From Lutraria lutraria (lineage: Eukaryota; Mollusca; Bivalvia; Venerida; Mactridae): a stretch of 64,000 nt of DNA. Within the stretch, counting starts at the first letter, position 1. Each line of letters begins with the position of its first letter. The notes below the pieces were generated by a model. It did not search any database and was not told the DNA's origin. It saw nothing but the letters and a program-made list of their open reading frames with translations. This document shows positions 54,101-61,552 of this stretch, piece by piece. A program made the position numbers and the translations under genes. The DNA lies in the NCBI GenBank assembly GCA_964023205.1, contig OZ026847.1, positions 4,462,819 to 4,526,818 on the forward strand. Direction: 5' to 3'.

Positions 54101-55059
54101 AGGGTGAATAGTCTTACATGGTGAAAGTACTACACTCGACATGTGTGGAAAATGTTCAAGAAAAGTTTGTCAACAGGCGAACTTCAATTCTACATAACTG
54201 TTTTACTTTCACTTTTAGATATTTTCACAATCTGAACTGTTCTATGCCTTGGAAACATAGCACTTAAAGAAAAAGTTATTTAAAATGAACTAGTATTAAT
54301 ATAAAATTTTAGCTAAGGTAGCTACTACCAGGAAAAGGATCAATAAAAGGCCATAAACAAGACAGACAGCAATTATATGTATCTAAGTTCTAACTATCTA
54401 CCGGTAAGTTCTAACTGACTGGTCAAAACGTGAGCAGAAACAAATCAATGGGGTCAGCCACCTGTAAGTCAGTAGCTCCAGTAGACTAACCAGATAGAAA
54501 TCATACAAAATTAAAGCAAAATACAAAACAATGAAGTATATTATATATTACCAGGTAATTTTTGAACAGTTGATCTCCTGTGGTGTCTGTTAATCCAGTT
54601 CAAATTTTTCAGTTGAAGAGAGGAGAATGATGTGTGGTTCTTTTTTGCAGCTTGCAATGCACCATAATTTAATGAGGCTTCATGATATGGAATTCTGAAG
54701 GCTTGGTAAGATTTGTCAATCACAGGAGCTGGTTTTAAAACAAAAATGGCGTGATAACCTAGCCCAATACATATTGATAATACACTGATTAGTGTAAACA
54801 GGCAAATGAAAACATCACAGACAGTCGACCTCATCTTCTTTCCACATTTTGTCTCAATGTATGCAAAGTTAATTCTTGGAATTCGGACACGTTTCAACAG
54901 AATTACCAGTCGTCTAAATCCAGGTGCTCTTTGATCACTATGTGGTTCCATATCATCAGCATTTTCATTACTTATACTGTTGAGATTCAAATCATCATTA
55001 AACTCAGCTGAATCATCCAAGGGTGTGTAACTCCTGGACGGAGTAAAGTATCTCGCCAT
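38764..55059 (-). CDS. disp: Dispatched-like RND / sterol-sensing-domain transporter (18 exons, 1260 aa)
   Basis: Exons, 5' to 3' on the minus strand: 55059-54552, 53946-53828, 52687-52291, 51050-50954, 50056-49785, 49223-49063, 47803-47661, 47244-47075, 46498-46328, 45575-45391, 44727-44547, 44121-43868, 43271-43118, 41836-41673, 41283-41143, 40643-40511, 40001-39841, 39135-38764. All junctions are GT-AG, phases chain, and the sum is 3783 nt without a stop. The start is the first ATG after an in-frame TAG. TM1 is about 82-108; the first RND half includes IGIGVDDVFVF (D467, D468) in TM4; the second includes LVGSSVDYCVHLVEGY (D1117) in TM10; the C-tail is very short. Dispatched proteins export lipid-modified Hedgehog using a cation gradient through these Asp motifs. 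RHRR (185-188) in the first extracellular loop fits furin cleavage. Whether it is the DISP1 or DISP3 type is not resolved. Confidence 0.88.
39229..39394. mobile_element. MITE family E, copy
   Basis: It runs from TACAGAGGGGCCCTCTCTTG to GGAGAGGTTGTACTGTA, with interior words ATTTAACCTCTCTAGAGCAG and CCAAAGGATGTTGCTTTGGA. It lies in the last intron of the Dispatched-like gene. Confidence 0.65.
39466..39801. mobile_element. MITE family F (336 bp, TTAA at both ends)
   Basis: The left TTAAAGGCCCATTAGCTTTT then TG is inverted at the right, CAAAAAGCTAATGGGGCTTT then AA. TTAA at both borders (39466-39469 and 39798-39801) fits a TTAA-targeting transposon. The interior is AT-rich and non-coding. It ends 39 bp from the donor of exon 17. 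Confidence 0.75.
39841..40001 (-). CDS. Dispatched-like exon 17: TM9-TM10 with GSSVD motif
   Basis: Phase 1 in, phase 0 out. It encodes EMVCLVVGIFYILGWEIGGV, then EAISLSILVGSSVDYCVHLV and EGYILAAKACPYKD. SVDYCVHLVEGY is the most diagnostic Dispatched signature in the gene; Asp1117 is the predicted cation-coupling residue. Confidence 0.94.
40130..40180 (+). repeat. tRNA-derived SINE family 1, 5' fragment
   Basis: ACCAGCCCAATTAGCTCAGT, then TTGTAGAACATCTGGCTTAA, matches the head of the copies at 9371 and 58932 and then diverges. It is intronic in the Dispatched-like gene. Confidence 0.5.
40511..40643 (-). CDS. Dispatched-like exon 16: TM8
   Basis: Phase 0 in, phase 1 out. It encodes VLMEIVAVNSAVYSVVLSMV, then ICMIAVLLFTRHFMLLLVVF and ISIT, which supplies one full helix and the start of the next. 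Confidence 0.9.
40720..40920. mobile_element. MITE family B, copy 3 (201 bp)
   Basis: It runs from TACTGTATTTTCATTCATTT, then TCGTTGGGCTC, to GAAAATGAATGATTCCACAG then TA. The interior foldback words are the same as at 33414. It lies between exons 15 and 16 of the Dispatched-like gene. Confidence 0.8.
41143..41283 (-). CDS. Dispatched-like exon 15: extracellular loop 2 (distal part)
   Basis: Phase 0 at both ends. It encodes TTSKSKSYFEAFKEYQQWEE, then FINEAKKGLAPNSPLVDMFQ and ASEFWPE. Acceptor TTTTTTTCAG, donor CCAGAG|GTAAAA. Confidence 0.87.
41673..41836 (-). CDS. Dispatched-like exon 14: extracellular loop 2
   Basis: Phase 1 in, phase 0 out. It encodes DAMPYAVRGILDSIDECKDL, then PKTSYIYHSQQPAHAIGGLT and SDGTAILWLGFAFES. 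The strand-like ILWLGFAFES is typical of the RND porter-like extracellular domain. Confidence 0.88.
41970..42325. repeat. Repeat with GTGACCTTGACCTTTGACC words
   Basis: It starts GAGCTCCGCGGTCGGAGACA then TATGCCCCCC and ends with TATACCCCCTCTTCTTCGAG followed by a G run and GCATAAAAA. The phrase CCATGACACAGTGACCTTGA CCTTTGACCTAGTGACC occurs at 42014 and again at 42160. Similar phrases occur at 40268 and 48470-48760. It lies between exons 13 and 14. Confidence 0.65.
42450..42632. mobile_element. MITE family C, best copy (183 bp)
   Basis: The left TACAGTCAAACCTGTGTTAG and the right CACAGGTTTGACTTTA are inverted. Interior: AATAAAGGTCATTCTTTTAA, CTGTCATTGATTAATTAAGA and AAATAAAGGCCACCTGTCAA. Confidence 0.75.
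42715..43020. repeat. Dispersed repeat (CCCAATTTGGGTC / GGTACC words), copy 1
   Basis: The words CTTTGTTTGGTACTCGTAAA, AGGTACCTTCCCAATTCGAA and CCCAATTTGGGTCAAAATGC recur in inverse order at 51535-51830. Both copies are intronic in the Dispatched-like gene. Confidence 0.55.
43118..43271 (-). CDS. Dispatched-like exon 13: extracellular loop 2, CxxC segment
   Basis: Phase 0 in, phase 1 out. It encodes GEVKYDQKFSQAFNFSNPEI, then LDSLSQLCTLCKKIAQNGHL and VRNGSAQCLPV. It has two close cysteines (CTLC), a third at the end, and sequons N-F-S and N-G-S. Confidence 0.87.
43868..44121 (-). CDS. Dispatched-like exon 12: extracellular loop 2, porter strand
   Basis: Phase 1 in, phase 0 out. The first third is Pro/Ser-rich (IPSGPSYPSKPDHSPEPTPK). 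It then encodes VCKHADCGNPKERPLLESGA, then TVYLVLGVKDFKWRNQDLGH and VMADNV. VYLVLGVK is the conserved RND porter strand. The donor could be AATGTG|GTACTT or one codon earlier, AAT|GTGGTA. Confidence 0.87.
44547..44727 (-). CDS. Dispatched-like exon 11: Thr/Pro-rich mucin-like segment
   Basis: Phase 0 in, phase 1 out. It encodes about 60 residues dominated by Thr and Pro (GHTVQPSPTHARTHPPRAQT, then PPPMTTRAPTTPKPTPFRLP and TTHKATTKTFITTKKPLLTT). The composition suggests an O-glycosylated extended linker in the second extracellular loop. The splice sites (TTTCAG, ACTACTG|GTTTGT) and frame fit. Confidence 0.83.
45113..45302. mobile_element. Foldback element, 190 bp
   Basis: The left CAGGGCTTTTCTTCACAGGA and the right GGAAAAAAGCCCTGC are inverted over about 12 bases. 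It lies in the intron between exons 10 and 11. No second copy was seen. Confidence 0.5.
45391..45575 (-). CDS. Dispatched-like exon 10: TM7 and start of extracellular loop 2
   Basis: Phase 1 in, phase 0 out. It encodes GVSFALLCTSIGLITQLQTS, then TKPPQFFRADTNMQKLLDLK and VQCYDCSAIYSIDQ. FFRADTNMQKLLDLK matches the start of the porter domain expected after TM7 of Dispatched. Confidence 0.9.
46328..46498 (-). CDS. Dispatched-like exon 9: cytoplasmic loop to TM7
   Basis: Phase 1 at both ends. It encodes DNDDDEGMLLVDPDPLIIPD, then DYNDNDYKTSSHLGAKLQAV and LYYGIALPLIKVRWVIL. The acidic cytoplasmic stretch leads into an amphipathic helix before TM7. Confidence 0.88.
47075..47244 (-). CDS. Dispatched-like exon 8: Cys-rich cytoplasmic loop
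   Basis: Phase 2 in, phase 1 out. It encodes CCCLPSCMCGNLTLPSEVAH, then FMDSNHDNPMPVTLTPEVDE and DADVPMLSMDPPLQYI. Five cysteines near the end of TM6 are candidates for S-acylation. Confidence 0.85.
47510..47602 (-). repeat. tRNA-like SINE fragment
   Basis: The plus strand reads GGGAATTGAACCCAGACCAT, then AAGGTTACAAATCCAGCATA and CTAACCAGTGGACCACAGCC, a minus-strand tRNA-like arrangement of B box, anticodon arm and A box. It is intronic, and no second copy was seen. Confidence 0.45.
47661..47803 (-). CDS. Dispatched-like exon 7: TM5-TM6
   Basis: Phase 0 in, phase 2 out. It encodes IPAVHDFGLFMSLIVANCWI, then TVMLVMPPVLYIWYISFWKC and ETKIANL. HDFGLFMSL followed by a helix and MPP is the usual end of the sterol-sensing domain. 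Confidence 0.92.
48160..49050. mobile_element. MITE family C copy split by a TGACCT-type repeat
   Basis: The left part, CAAGTCAAACATGTGAACAA then AGGCCATTCTTGGG, and the right part, TAACACAGGTTTCACTGTA, are the two ends of family C. Between them (about 48200-48960) lies a different repeat with four units marked by AAATCTGAAGAGCTTAGG (48409, 48552, 48664 and 48822) and GGTCACTGTGACCTTGACAT. This reads as a nested insertion. Confidence 0.55.
49063..49223 (-). CDS. Dispatched-like exon 6: TM4 GVDDVFVF motif
   Basis: Phase 1 in, phase 0 out. It encodes GVDDVFVFINVFRQADHVTN, then ARERTLYTMKTAGKATFFTS and FTTSAAFAANIASM. The VDD pair is the first-half counterpart of the SVD motif in exon 17, and AGKATFFTSFTTSAAF is the conserved TM4-TM5 linker of Dispatched/Patched proteins. 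Confidence 0.95.
49785..50056 (-). CDS. Dispatched-like exon 5: TM2-TM4
   Basis: Phase 2 in, phase 1 out. It encodes DDMSVLYGGQEIFDYEVEMT, then FWNDVKMAIYAFVAIFLLML, ILTSGSVWLTVWGLIAILLS and APLAIFFYRVVFNVIGLGIL, then NGAAAFVIIGI. This is the start of the sterol-sensing domain. Confidence 0.93.
50098..50294. mobile_element. MITE family E, longest copy (197 bp)
   Basis: It runs from TACAGTACAACGGGGTGAAC to GGAGAGATTGCACTGTA. The interior, CAATTTAACCTCTCTAGAGC and AACAACCTCTCAACAACAGC, matches the other copies. It begins 42 bp upstream of the exon 5 acceptor. Confidence 0.65.
50750..50931. mobile_element. MITE family C, copy (182 bp)
   Basis: It runs from TACAGTCAAATCTGTGTTTA to ACAGGTTTGACTGTA, and the interior matches 42450-42632 in the same orientation. 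It ends 23 bp from the donor of exon 4. Confidence 0.75.
50954..51050 (-). CDS. Dispatched-like exon 4: extracellular loop 1
   Basis: Phase 1 in, phase 2 out. It encodes GFTKPYSDKNKEKKMFKEFV, then VSYIDLLSQAST. Acceptor TTTTTTTCAG, donor ACAGA|GTAAGA. Confidence 0.85.
51535..51830. repeat. Dispersed repeat, inverse copy of 42715-43020
   Basis: GCTGCATTTTGACCCAAATT then GGGAATC, and GGGAAGGTACCTTTTACGGG then TACCAAACAAAG, are the inverse of the words at 42715-43020. Confidence 0.55.
52291..52687 (-). CDS. Dispatched-like exon 3: extracellular loop 1 (largest exon after the first and last)
   Basis: Phase 0 in, phase 1 out. It encodes VVFVTDGDKNIFTKEKLLQI, then HDIEKKIITHQNYTDFCYKD and SGCAPLNSLMTYFFPSKDTA, then LLRTEVLFGAPLK. 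The FTKEKLLQIHDIEKKI and CAPLNS segments are typical of the first porter domain of Dispatched proteins. Confidence 0.92.
53145..53563. mobile_element. MITE family D, copy 3 (419 bp)
   Basis: It runs from GGCTTAAATTAAAATTAAGT, then TTGTTTGCCCTTTACCGACC, to AGGGTCGGTAAAGGGCAAAC, then AAACATATTTTTAATTTAGGCC. TTG flanks both sides, a possible 3-bp target duplication. It lies in the intron between exons 2 and 3 of the Dispatched-like gene. Confidence 0.75.
53828..53946 (-). CDS. Dispatched-like exon 2: furin-type site
   Basis: Phase 1 in, phase 0 out. It encodes DERNSVPYESKEKSSRHRRF, then VPGNIEVDAPTQYYPEWKMQ. R-H-R-R (residues 185-188) satisfies the furin consensus RX[K/R]R in the first extracellular loop, where vertebrate DISP1 is known to be cleaved. 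Confidence 0.88.
54552..55059 (-). CDS. Dispatched-like exon 1: cytoplasmic N-terminus and TM1
   Basis: The start is ATG at 55059-55057; the same frame continues upstream only to TAG, with no earlier ATG. It encodes MARYFTPSRSYTPLDDSAEF, an acidic/Asn-rich N-tail, a basic patch LVILLKRVRIPR, TM1 (VFICLFTLISVLSICIGLGY) and the beginning of extracellular loop 1, ending RHHRRSTVQKLP. The donor is TTACCTG|GTAATA, phase 1. Confidence 0.87.
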
Positions 55060-55079
55060 TGCTAGCTGTGTTTTTTCTG

Positions 55080-55094
55080 TCAACTATGCTCCAT
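55080..55094 (-). promoter_or_regulatory. Possible 4-codon upstream ORF
   Basis: ATG at 55094-55092 is followed by GAG CAT AGT TGA, which stops 20 bases before the Dispatched-like start. It could only act if the 5' UTR extends this far; an acceptor-like TTGTAG lies just upstream, so a spliced leader exon is also possible. Confidence 0.25.
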
Positions 55095-55348
55095 TGTTGA
55101 GTCTACAATAGACCAAATGCATTTTTATGTAGTTTAATACCGAAAAAAATGTTTATTCATGTATATGCAATAATCAATTATAAGGAAAACATGCAACAAA
55201 TGTAGAAAATGTAAAACAAAGATGGATAAAAATGAGATTTATAGCAAGGATTGTGGGAAGAAAGTTAGACTCAAAAGGAGTCCTGAATCTGATCGAGTCT
55301 GAACAAAAAATATGAAGCTATGATACAATAATTTTTTATATATATGTA

Positions 55349-57406
55349 CAGGGTTCTAGCCAGGATTTTTTTAAGGCATGTTGCAAATACAAATTTGAGT
55401 CACCCGTGAGCGGTACGGTGAATGACTGAATGTGTGCAAGTGGGGGGGGGTAAGTCCAACAACTTAAGTGGTTCATATTTTAGTGAATTTTAAAGTCAAA
55501 AGACAGAACTGTTAAAAAGTGTTATAAATATATAACATATCATACACAAATCAATAGGAATTAAGATACATGTATCAGTTTTGCATGTCCAAATAAATCA
55601 TTTGTGTGAATCCGAGGCGCCATGGTTTTGACAGGATGCTCTTTTTATGGAAATTGTGGAAGTACATGGAATGTCAACCCATACTGCTCTATCAGGCACG
55701 CACTTCTTAGGTCTCCTTTGATAGTACATGTAGTGTTTCTCTATTTTATATGTAAGCACTTACATTAGAACTCCAACTCAGAGATGGTTTTATACTTTAA
55801 GTTAATTGCTCAGTGGCTATTTAATAAATGATGTACAATAGGCCTACTATCAGAGAGGCAACTATACAGACAAGTAACTGATAAGCCAAGTGACTATAAG
55901 ATTAACTCAATACACTACACTCTACAGTACACATTTGTTTACATTCTGTAGTCATAGTTAGATTGACATCAAATTTTTAGAATATTTTTTCTTTATTTGT
56001 ATTTTCAGCAATCATTGCATATTTCATAGTAAGAAATTTTATTGAATCAATTAAACTTTTTATTGACTGAATAAAATGACAACAAACATAACACATCGTG
56101 ACTACCAAAGTTCAAACCGAAAGTAGAAAATGACGACTGACATTTTTTAACCGGAAGTAGCTATACTCACTCCTTTATGACATCAGATCGTATAAGTTAA
56201 ACTTGAATCATTTTTTTAAAGTCCTAGGGATACCAACTGCATGTAACTTCTGTTAAAATTTAATAGATAATGATATTTAAGTTACCGTTTTCCGAAACTA
56301 ACATCCACAGAAACGTATGTTTCCATTTAGGATCTAAAGATTGGATTATGTCAAGATCGGCATTGCGGATTTCTGATCAGAACTCACATCATGAATGTAA
56401 TTCCATCGACTCATAATGTTATTCCATCGACTCATATGAGTCTCATTTCGTTTTTAATGCTCAAAGATTCCTCGGTGATCGATTTGCTAACGCGTATTTT
56501 TTATATCCTCGTCTTTCGTATAGATCTACGTGCATTAAAAATGTTCAGTCTTAATTTCACGGTTATGTCGCATGATATCAGTAATTATTATTTGCACACC
56601 GATACTGTAGATCTATGCATTTTTCGTCGTTGTTAAATATAAATCATTCGCAGAGGCATAGTAATCATATGTTGCCCAAGAAACGTGTAATCTAGATACA
56701 CACGATACGTCATCAACAATGAATTTCATTCCGAAATAAGTTGCTATCACCGAATGACGTCACTAACAGTGGAATGTGTCAATTTATATTGAGGCAACTG
56801 CATAACGGGTTGAAAACAAAATTGTCATATTAAGATCATTGTGTGTGTACCACAGGTATCGTTCATATTTTTAACTTTATGCGAAATATGCATGGCAAGC
56901 GACACTCCGCTGACTGCATATAAATAAGAGCTCATAAATTGTGTAAACTTTCAGAATCATAATTATGATAGCTACTCGTGAAAAACAATGCGGCGAAAAT
57001 CAATGCATCTTCAAACGGCGCAATTCTGGATGTTTAGTGAAACTGAGCATGCGATAATTATAAGAAAATCTTGTCAACACTCTTGTTAAACTTTCACGGT
57101 CATAACATCGAGTATTTAGTTGAAACACTTGGTAAGGCGGGGCTACGATTTTGTCAGCGACATGCGTCATGCATTCGAGACTGTCATTGGTTTATTGATA
57201 TTTGATTGACACTGTTCTTAGTGACGTAACGAGTCAGCACGCGGCACATATTCGGATGTAGTTGCTTTTATAATTGGTTGTGTATACAAGCCATGTCGTA
57301 TACGTAATTAAGGGATGTCGGTGGAATTAAAGGATGTCGAATATACGACTGTAAGCCTGAAGGCATGTCGTGGACGACATGCGATATTAGGCTGGCTAGA
57401 ACCCTG
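55349..57406. mobile_element. 2058-bp element with 15-bp inverted ends and 5-bp target duplication
   Basis: The left end CAGGGTTCTAGCCAG and the right end CTGGCTAGAACCCTG are perfect inverses, and both are bordered by ATGTA (55344-55348 and 57407-57411). Inside, the right half is richer in CG-containing words than the flanks (GACGTAACGAGTCAGCACGC, CGTGGACGACATGCG). No transposase frame longer than about 80 codons is visible, so it is non-autonomous or decayed. The CAGGG end with a 5-bp duplication would suit a hAT-type element (inference). It begins 290 bp upstream of the Dispatched-like start codon. Confidence 0.7.
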
Positions 57407-57945
57407 ATGTAACACTTTCTAATTCATTGTTCTATAATAATTAGGACCACACAGGCTTTGTACAGCGGCTTAGTAGTGCACTGTTGTGGTGTTAACTCTT
57501 TTAAAGTTTAGCAGTGTGGTTGACTGTCCACCATCAGGGCCAGGGATCCTAGATTCCTAATAATTATATTACTGTAAGGATTTTACTCCTAATTAACTAA
57601 AGTTATGCTCTGAGGATCAGAAATTAATGACTAATACCACACAGCATATTCTGACAGCAGACCTTTTTATGCCATTTTTGGGTCCGATAGTCTCCCCCGT
57701 TCACCATTTCCTCATAATTAGAATTTTTTTTAGTGTTTTACATTGCAAATTTCCCCTATCAAAGGGACCCAATGTATACCTGTTCCCCAAAACAATAAAA
57801 AACGGCTGGACAGCTATATTTATTGTTAGTAATAAGTGTGACAGTGAACTGAAATGGCATTCAGTTAAATCAGAAGAAAGTCACTCTTGACAGTCTTGTG
57901 TTTAAAAGAATTTAAATAAATAAATAATAATAATACTGCATCCGA

Positions 57946-58014
57946 TGCGGGGGCTCAAACACACGACCTCATGCTCACAAGTTAGATGCTCGACCAAAGT
58001 TCTGAGCTAATTGA
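57946..58014 (-). repeat. tRNA-derived SINE family 1, copy interrupted by an insertion
   Basis: The plus strand reads GCATCCGATGCGGGGGCTCA, then AACACACGACCTCATGCTCA and TGAGCTAATTGAGTGTCAGA. The continuation expected from 5341-5390 (AGCCAATTTATAAATACAAA) resumes only after 58237, so the element at 58024 has split it. Confidence 0.6.
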
Positions 58015-58023
58015 GTGTCAGAT

Positions 58024-58228
58024 TAGCCCTACTAATTCGGCTTTCTGGTTGGCCGATTTTCGTGAACGAATTCAGAAGGGCCATCCTCCCCAAGTCGAAA
58101 AATGTCTTCCCGTCACAAAGCAGTCTAATTAGTTGGACTAACAAATATGCAGATCTTTGTTAGAACTTAGACTGTGCGGGACGGAGCCAAGTCTTGCCGT
58201 CACAAAGCAGTCTAATTAGTTGGACTAG
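58024..58228. mobile_element. 205-bp insertion with short inverted ends inside a SINE
   Basis: The left end TAGCCCTACTAATT and the right end AATTAGTTGGACTA are inverse with two mismatches. GTGTCAGAT stands on both sides (58015-58023 and 58229-58237), a 9-bp direct duplication. Inside, a word of about 31 bases beginning CCGTCACAAAGCAGTCTAAT occurs twice, ending at 58139 and 58227. Confidence 0.65.
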
Positions 58229-58931
58229 GTGTCAGATGAGTTATTATCAAAGCCAATTTATTTATACCAAAGTACTGCTACAATATACTGCACATCCAAA
58301 TCATGCCATGTGATTCTGGCCAAGATGTTCACAATATGACACAAATTAATGAAGAATATGAAGAAAAACATCGTAAGGACAAAGTTGAGAAGTTTGTCAT
58401 GTATACTATAGATATAGACTAGTAGATTACAAATTGTCAATTCATATGATTAATTCACGCCTGATATCCTTTCCACAGGACAAGTTCAGACATTGTATTG
58501 TAATTTGTATTATCATACCTTTTTATTTTTACTGTAAAACATAAAGACAGTTAATAAATCATTTAGACACAGTAAAATGCGCAGTTATGTTTACTGCCGT
58601 TGAAAATTAATGTGTAATTTGAGAAAATATCAAAAAGACATCGATAAAAAAATCTGTGTAAATAATTATACCTCTTCACGACCATTGTCGCTTTGTCCTT
58701 CCAAGTTTCGTTAAAAAAAACAAAGACCTTTGTGGTTTTTGTTTACTTCCTGTTGGGTTAACGGTGTCGATATAATAATTACAACGTAAAAATAGTATAT
58801 AAACGGACTAAGGGAGACAACGAGTAATTTACTACTACATACGGTCTGACGAGTTATCTTTCTTGACACTTATGTTTGCGGTGTACGTGGTATGTATATA
58901 TTGTATTTATAAATTGGCTGGGGTATTCATC

Positions 58932-59009
58932 AGCCAGATTAGCTCAGTTGGTAGAGCATCTCATGATTTGCTAGCAGGAGGTCGTGGGTTCGAGTCCCGC
59001 ATAGGGTAC
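58932..59009 (+). repeat. tRNA-derived SINE family 1, plus-strand copy
   Basis: The head GCCAGATTAGCTCAGTTGGT, then AGAGCATC, has a good A box; GGTTCGAGTCCCGC is a good B box. The anticodon arm does not fold (CTCATGATTTGCTAGCAGG). The flank GTACATTACTTTCCTCCTCC is the inverse of the flank of the minus-strand copies. Confidence 0.6.
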
Positions 59010-59256
59010 ATTACTTTCCTCCTCCTTTTACACTAGTTAATAATACTCACAAATTAGTTCGAGCATACAGACCCAAGGCCTTACGAACATAAACTAAAAT
59101 ATCAGATATCCAAGTAGTCTTTTTATCAGCACTTTCGTGTCAAGCAAAGTATTACACATTTAAGAGAATGAAATAACGCTGAAACAGTTAATGCAGTAGT
59201 AGTCGGTTCATGGCCTGGAAACTTCGAACCCGAGGATAGGCCTATATTGACTCCAA

Positions 59257-59287
59257 GCAGGGATGCTATGTAATATAGCATCCCTGC
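59257..59287. repeat. 31-bp palindrome
   Basis: The 13-base arms GCAGGGATGCTAT and ATAGCATCCCTGC are perfect, with a 5-base loop GTAAT. It has no U-run and no gene context, so it is not called a terminator or an RNA. Confidence 0.7.
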
Positions 59288-61103
59288 TCCAAGTTGCCAA
59301 TGATAAATAAAAATTATTACAGAATTGAAGTATCATTTCATCCTTCTTAAGCTTAAGGTAATTCTATTTGTGTTTTAGTAATCAGAGATAAAGTACAATT
59401 TTAGTTTATTTCAGATTTTTAACGAGGAACTTTGCATCTGTCTAATGCTGATTTACTCATAGTCCGTTCTAACGTACATTAATTTGTATACTGATTTTAA
59501 AAAAATCTTCCCTTCCAGCAGCGTTTTTATCCAAACAATTAGTTGAGACTATATTTACCTGATAAAAGAAACTATTCCTTTGTAGTCAAAATATACGAGC
59601 GATGTTTAACCTGAAACCATTTCCTTAATATAATTCCGGTACATGTATGAAGATGCAATAATAAATTTAAAAACATCTTGATTCTTTTTATACAATTTAT
59701 AGTACAACAAATTGATCTCAGTACGTCATTCTTTCTGCTCAAATAAAGGAACACCCATCAATTCAGTGATTTTTTTCGCTATCTTCACTGCCGTATATGG
59801 ACAGTTTCCCCAAGTAAAATGTCCTTCATTTCCCCCCTAAAATGACCAGAATTTTCCCGTAACAAGAAGTGTTTTCTACATCATGTAAAAAGAAGAAAAA
59901 TACAACAGTTTTCAAACCATTGTCACCAATTACAGTGTAATGATATTTATATTTATGGTTTAAACAACTAAATAATCACATATTCCATAGAAATAAATGT
60001 TATTATATATTCCCATTTTGAAATTTTGATGCGCTAAATTTCCCCTTTTGATGGGCATGGGTAGTGAGAAAATTTTGGAAAAAAATCACTGCAATTTATC
60101 AGTTCAACAGTTATTCTCCCACTCAAGGTAGCAATCCTTAGACAATAGAATAGTACAGACTCGAATATATCTAATTAATATTTATAAAGCCAGCATTCTA
60201 ATGAGACTAGCTGTTTCCACCATGCTGTTTTAATTGAAAATTGAAGCCATGTTATACCGTCATGATGTTCCTTTAGAATTTGTTATCATAAAACATATAA
60301 TTTTATTATCGTAGATCTCTCGTATAAACACCTTTTATGTGTTTATTTCATTTAAATGATTATATACAAAACAGAAAAGAACGTGTACTCGTACATCTTT
60401 GAATATACAATATAATTATTATGCTGTATATGTATTAATACGAACATGATTTTCGAGCCAATTTTCATTAAGTTCACCACCCGCTCCCCTTTGATACCGG
60501 TGCAAATAATTAATACATGTATGTAATTAACAAGGTTTAGAAATTCCGAAATCTGTATATTATAAAAACATTTAAACCGATAAATGGGCTACAGCCAGGT
60601 CATACCCTCAGTCTATGAAAAGTTGAAGAAAATGTCGATTTTCTTCTATATGTGGAGAAGTTGCCAGCTCCTTATCGAAGGGTAAGTTAGTACTGGTTAG
60701 AATATAGTCCAGGAAACTGGCCGCCGTATATAACTGAAGTATCGTCGAAAAACGGCATAAATCCACTGAAAAAAACTTTCGTATGTAAAAAAAGAATCAG
60801 TTCATTTTTTCGAGATATGTTACAGAATAGAAAAAAATCGTATGAAATGATACTCATTTTCCAGATCATGGAAATTACATACTTCACAATATCTTATATT
60901 ACGTGAAATATCAAGAAGAATTATCCAGCGTCCAGCGAGTCCTTAACGGCAGACATAAATCCTACATTTCGTTAGGTATTGTCTTACTTTCAATAGTATC
61001 ATTTTGAGGCGTGTAGTACTTTGTGCTTTACTACGGGCACGACAAATAACCATGGAAACTATTCCGAAAATAAGAGTAGGGACATATATGCCCAGATCTC
61101 CTT

Positions 61104-61107
<4 letters not shown>

Positions 61108-61140
<33 letters not shown>
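61108..61140. repeat. (CT)n microsatellite
   Basis: About 16 uninterrupted CT dinucleotides lie 410 bp upstream of the secreted-peptide transcription start region. Confidence 0.95.
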
Positions 61141-61143
<3 letters not shown>

Positions 61144-61552
61144 GCGGCTCTGAAACAAACGTCACGTGTTTACTATATTTAATATTTTGAGAACGAACAT
61201 AATAAAAATTTCGCGTGCTTGATACAAAGGATTTTATTGTCCCAATAAATAACACGACCTCGTCACAAACAACAGTTAAAGTTGGACCTAGTAATGTCAA
61301 TTTTGACAGGATGGGTCGATAAATTCATCGACATAATCATTCGGGTGCATAAATATTTACTATATGCATACCATAATCGAAGTTAACTGTCTTGTTCTCT
61401 CTAAATACGATTTATGATATTTAAATGATTGACATACGACAAAAAATAACAACATTATCACACCTGTCAATAAATATCCAAACATAATGATACGTACTAA
61501 TTAGATTGTCGTAAAAATTACGTAATAAGCAGACGACAATAAAAGTGATCAG

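Larger units (their letters stand above)
57412..61550. other. Intergenic region between Dispatched-like gene and secreted-peptide gene
   Basis: No gene is supported. It holds two tRNA-derived SINE copies (57946, with a nested insertion, and 58932), a 31-bp palindrome at 59257, a dispersed repeat near 60665 and a (CT)n tract at 61108. The remaining DNA (about 59.3-60.6 kb) is AT-rich with a few C-rich words and nothing I recognise. Confidence 0.45.

Noticed and set aside
54541..55083. Dispatched-like start eight codons further upstream (residues TEKTQLA)
   Set aside because: The codon at 55083-55081 is TTG, not ATG, and is preceded by TAG; the first ATG is at 55059.
56391..56636. 81-codon frame in the 2-kb element
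   Set aside because: No transposase motif, short, starts in a local duplication (ATTCCATCGACTCATA), and nothing else supports coding.
58932..59009. Candidate tRNA on the plus strand
   Set aside because: A and B boxes are good, but no anticodon arm can form; same SINE flank.
59257..59287. Rho-independent-style terminator
   Set aside because: Eukaryotic context and no U-run after the palindrome.
61031..61300. Minus-strand frame with an Arg-Glu repeat
   Set aside because: The charged repeat is the (CT)n microsatellite read in frame.
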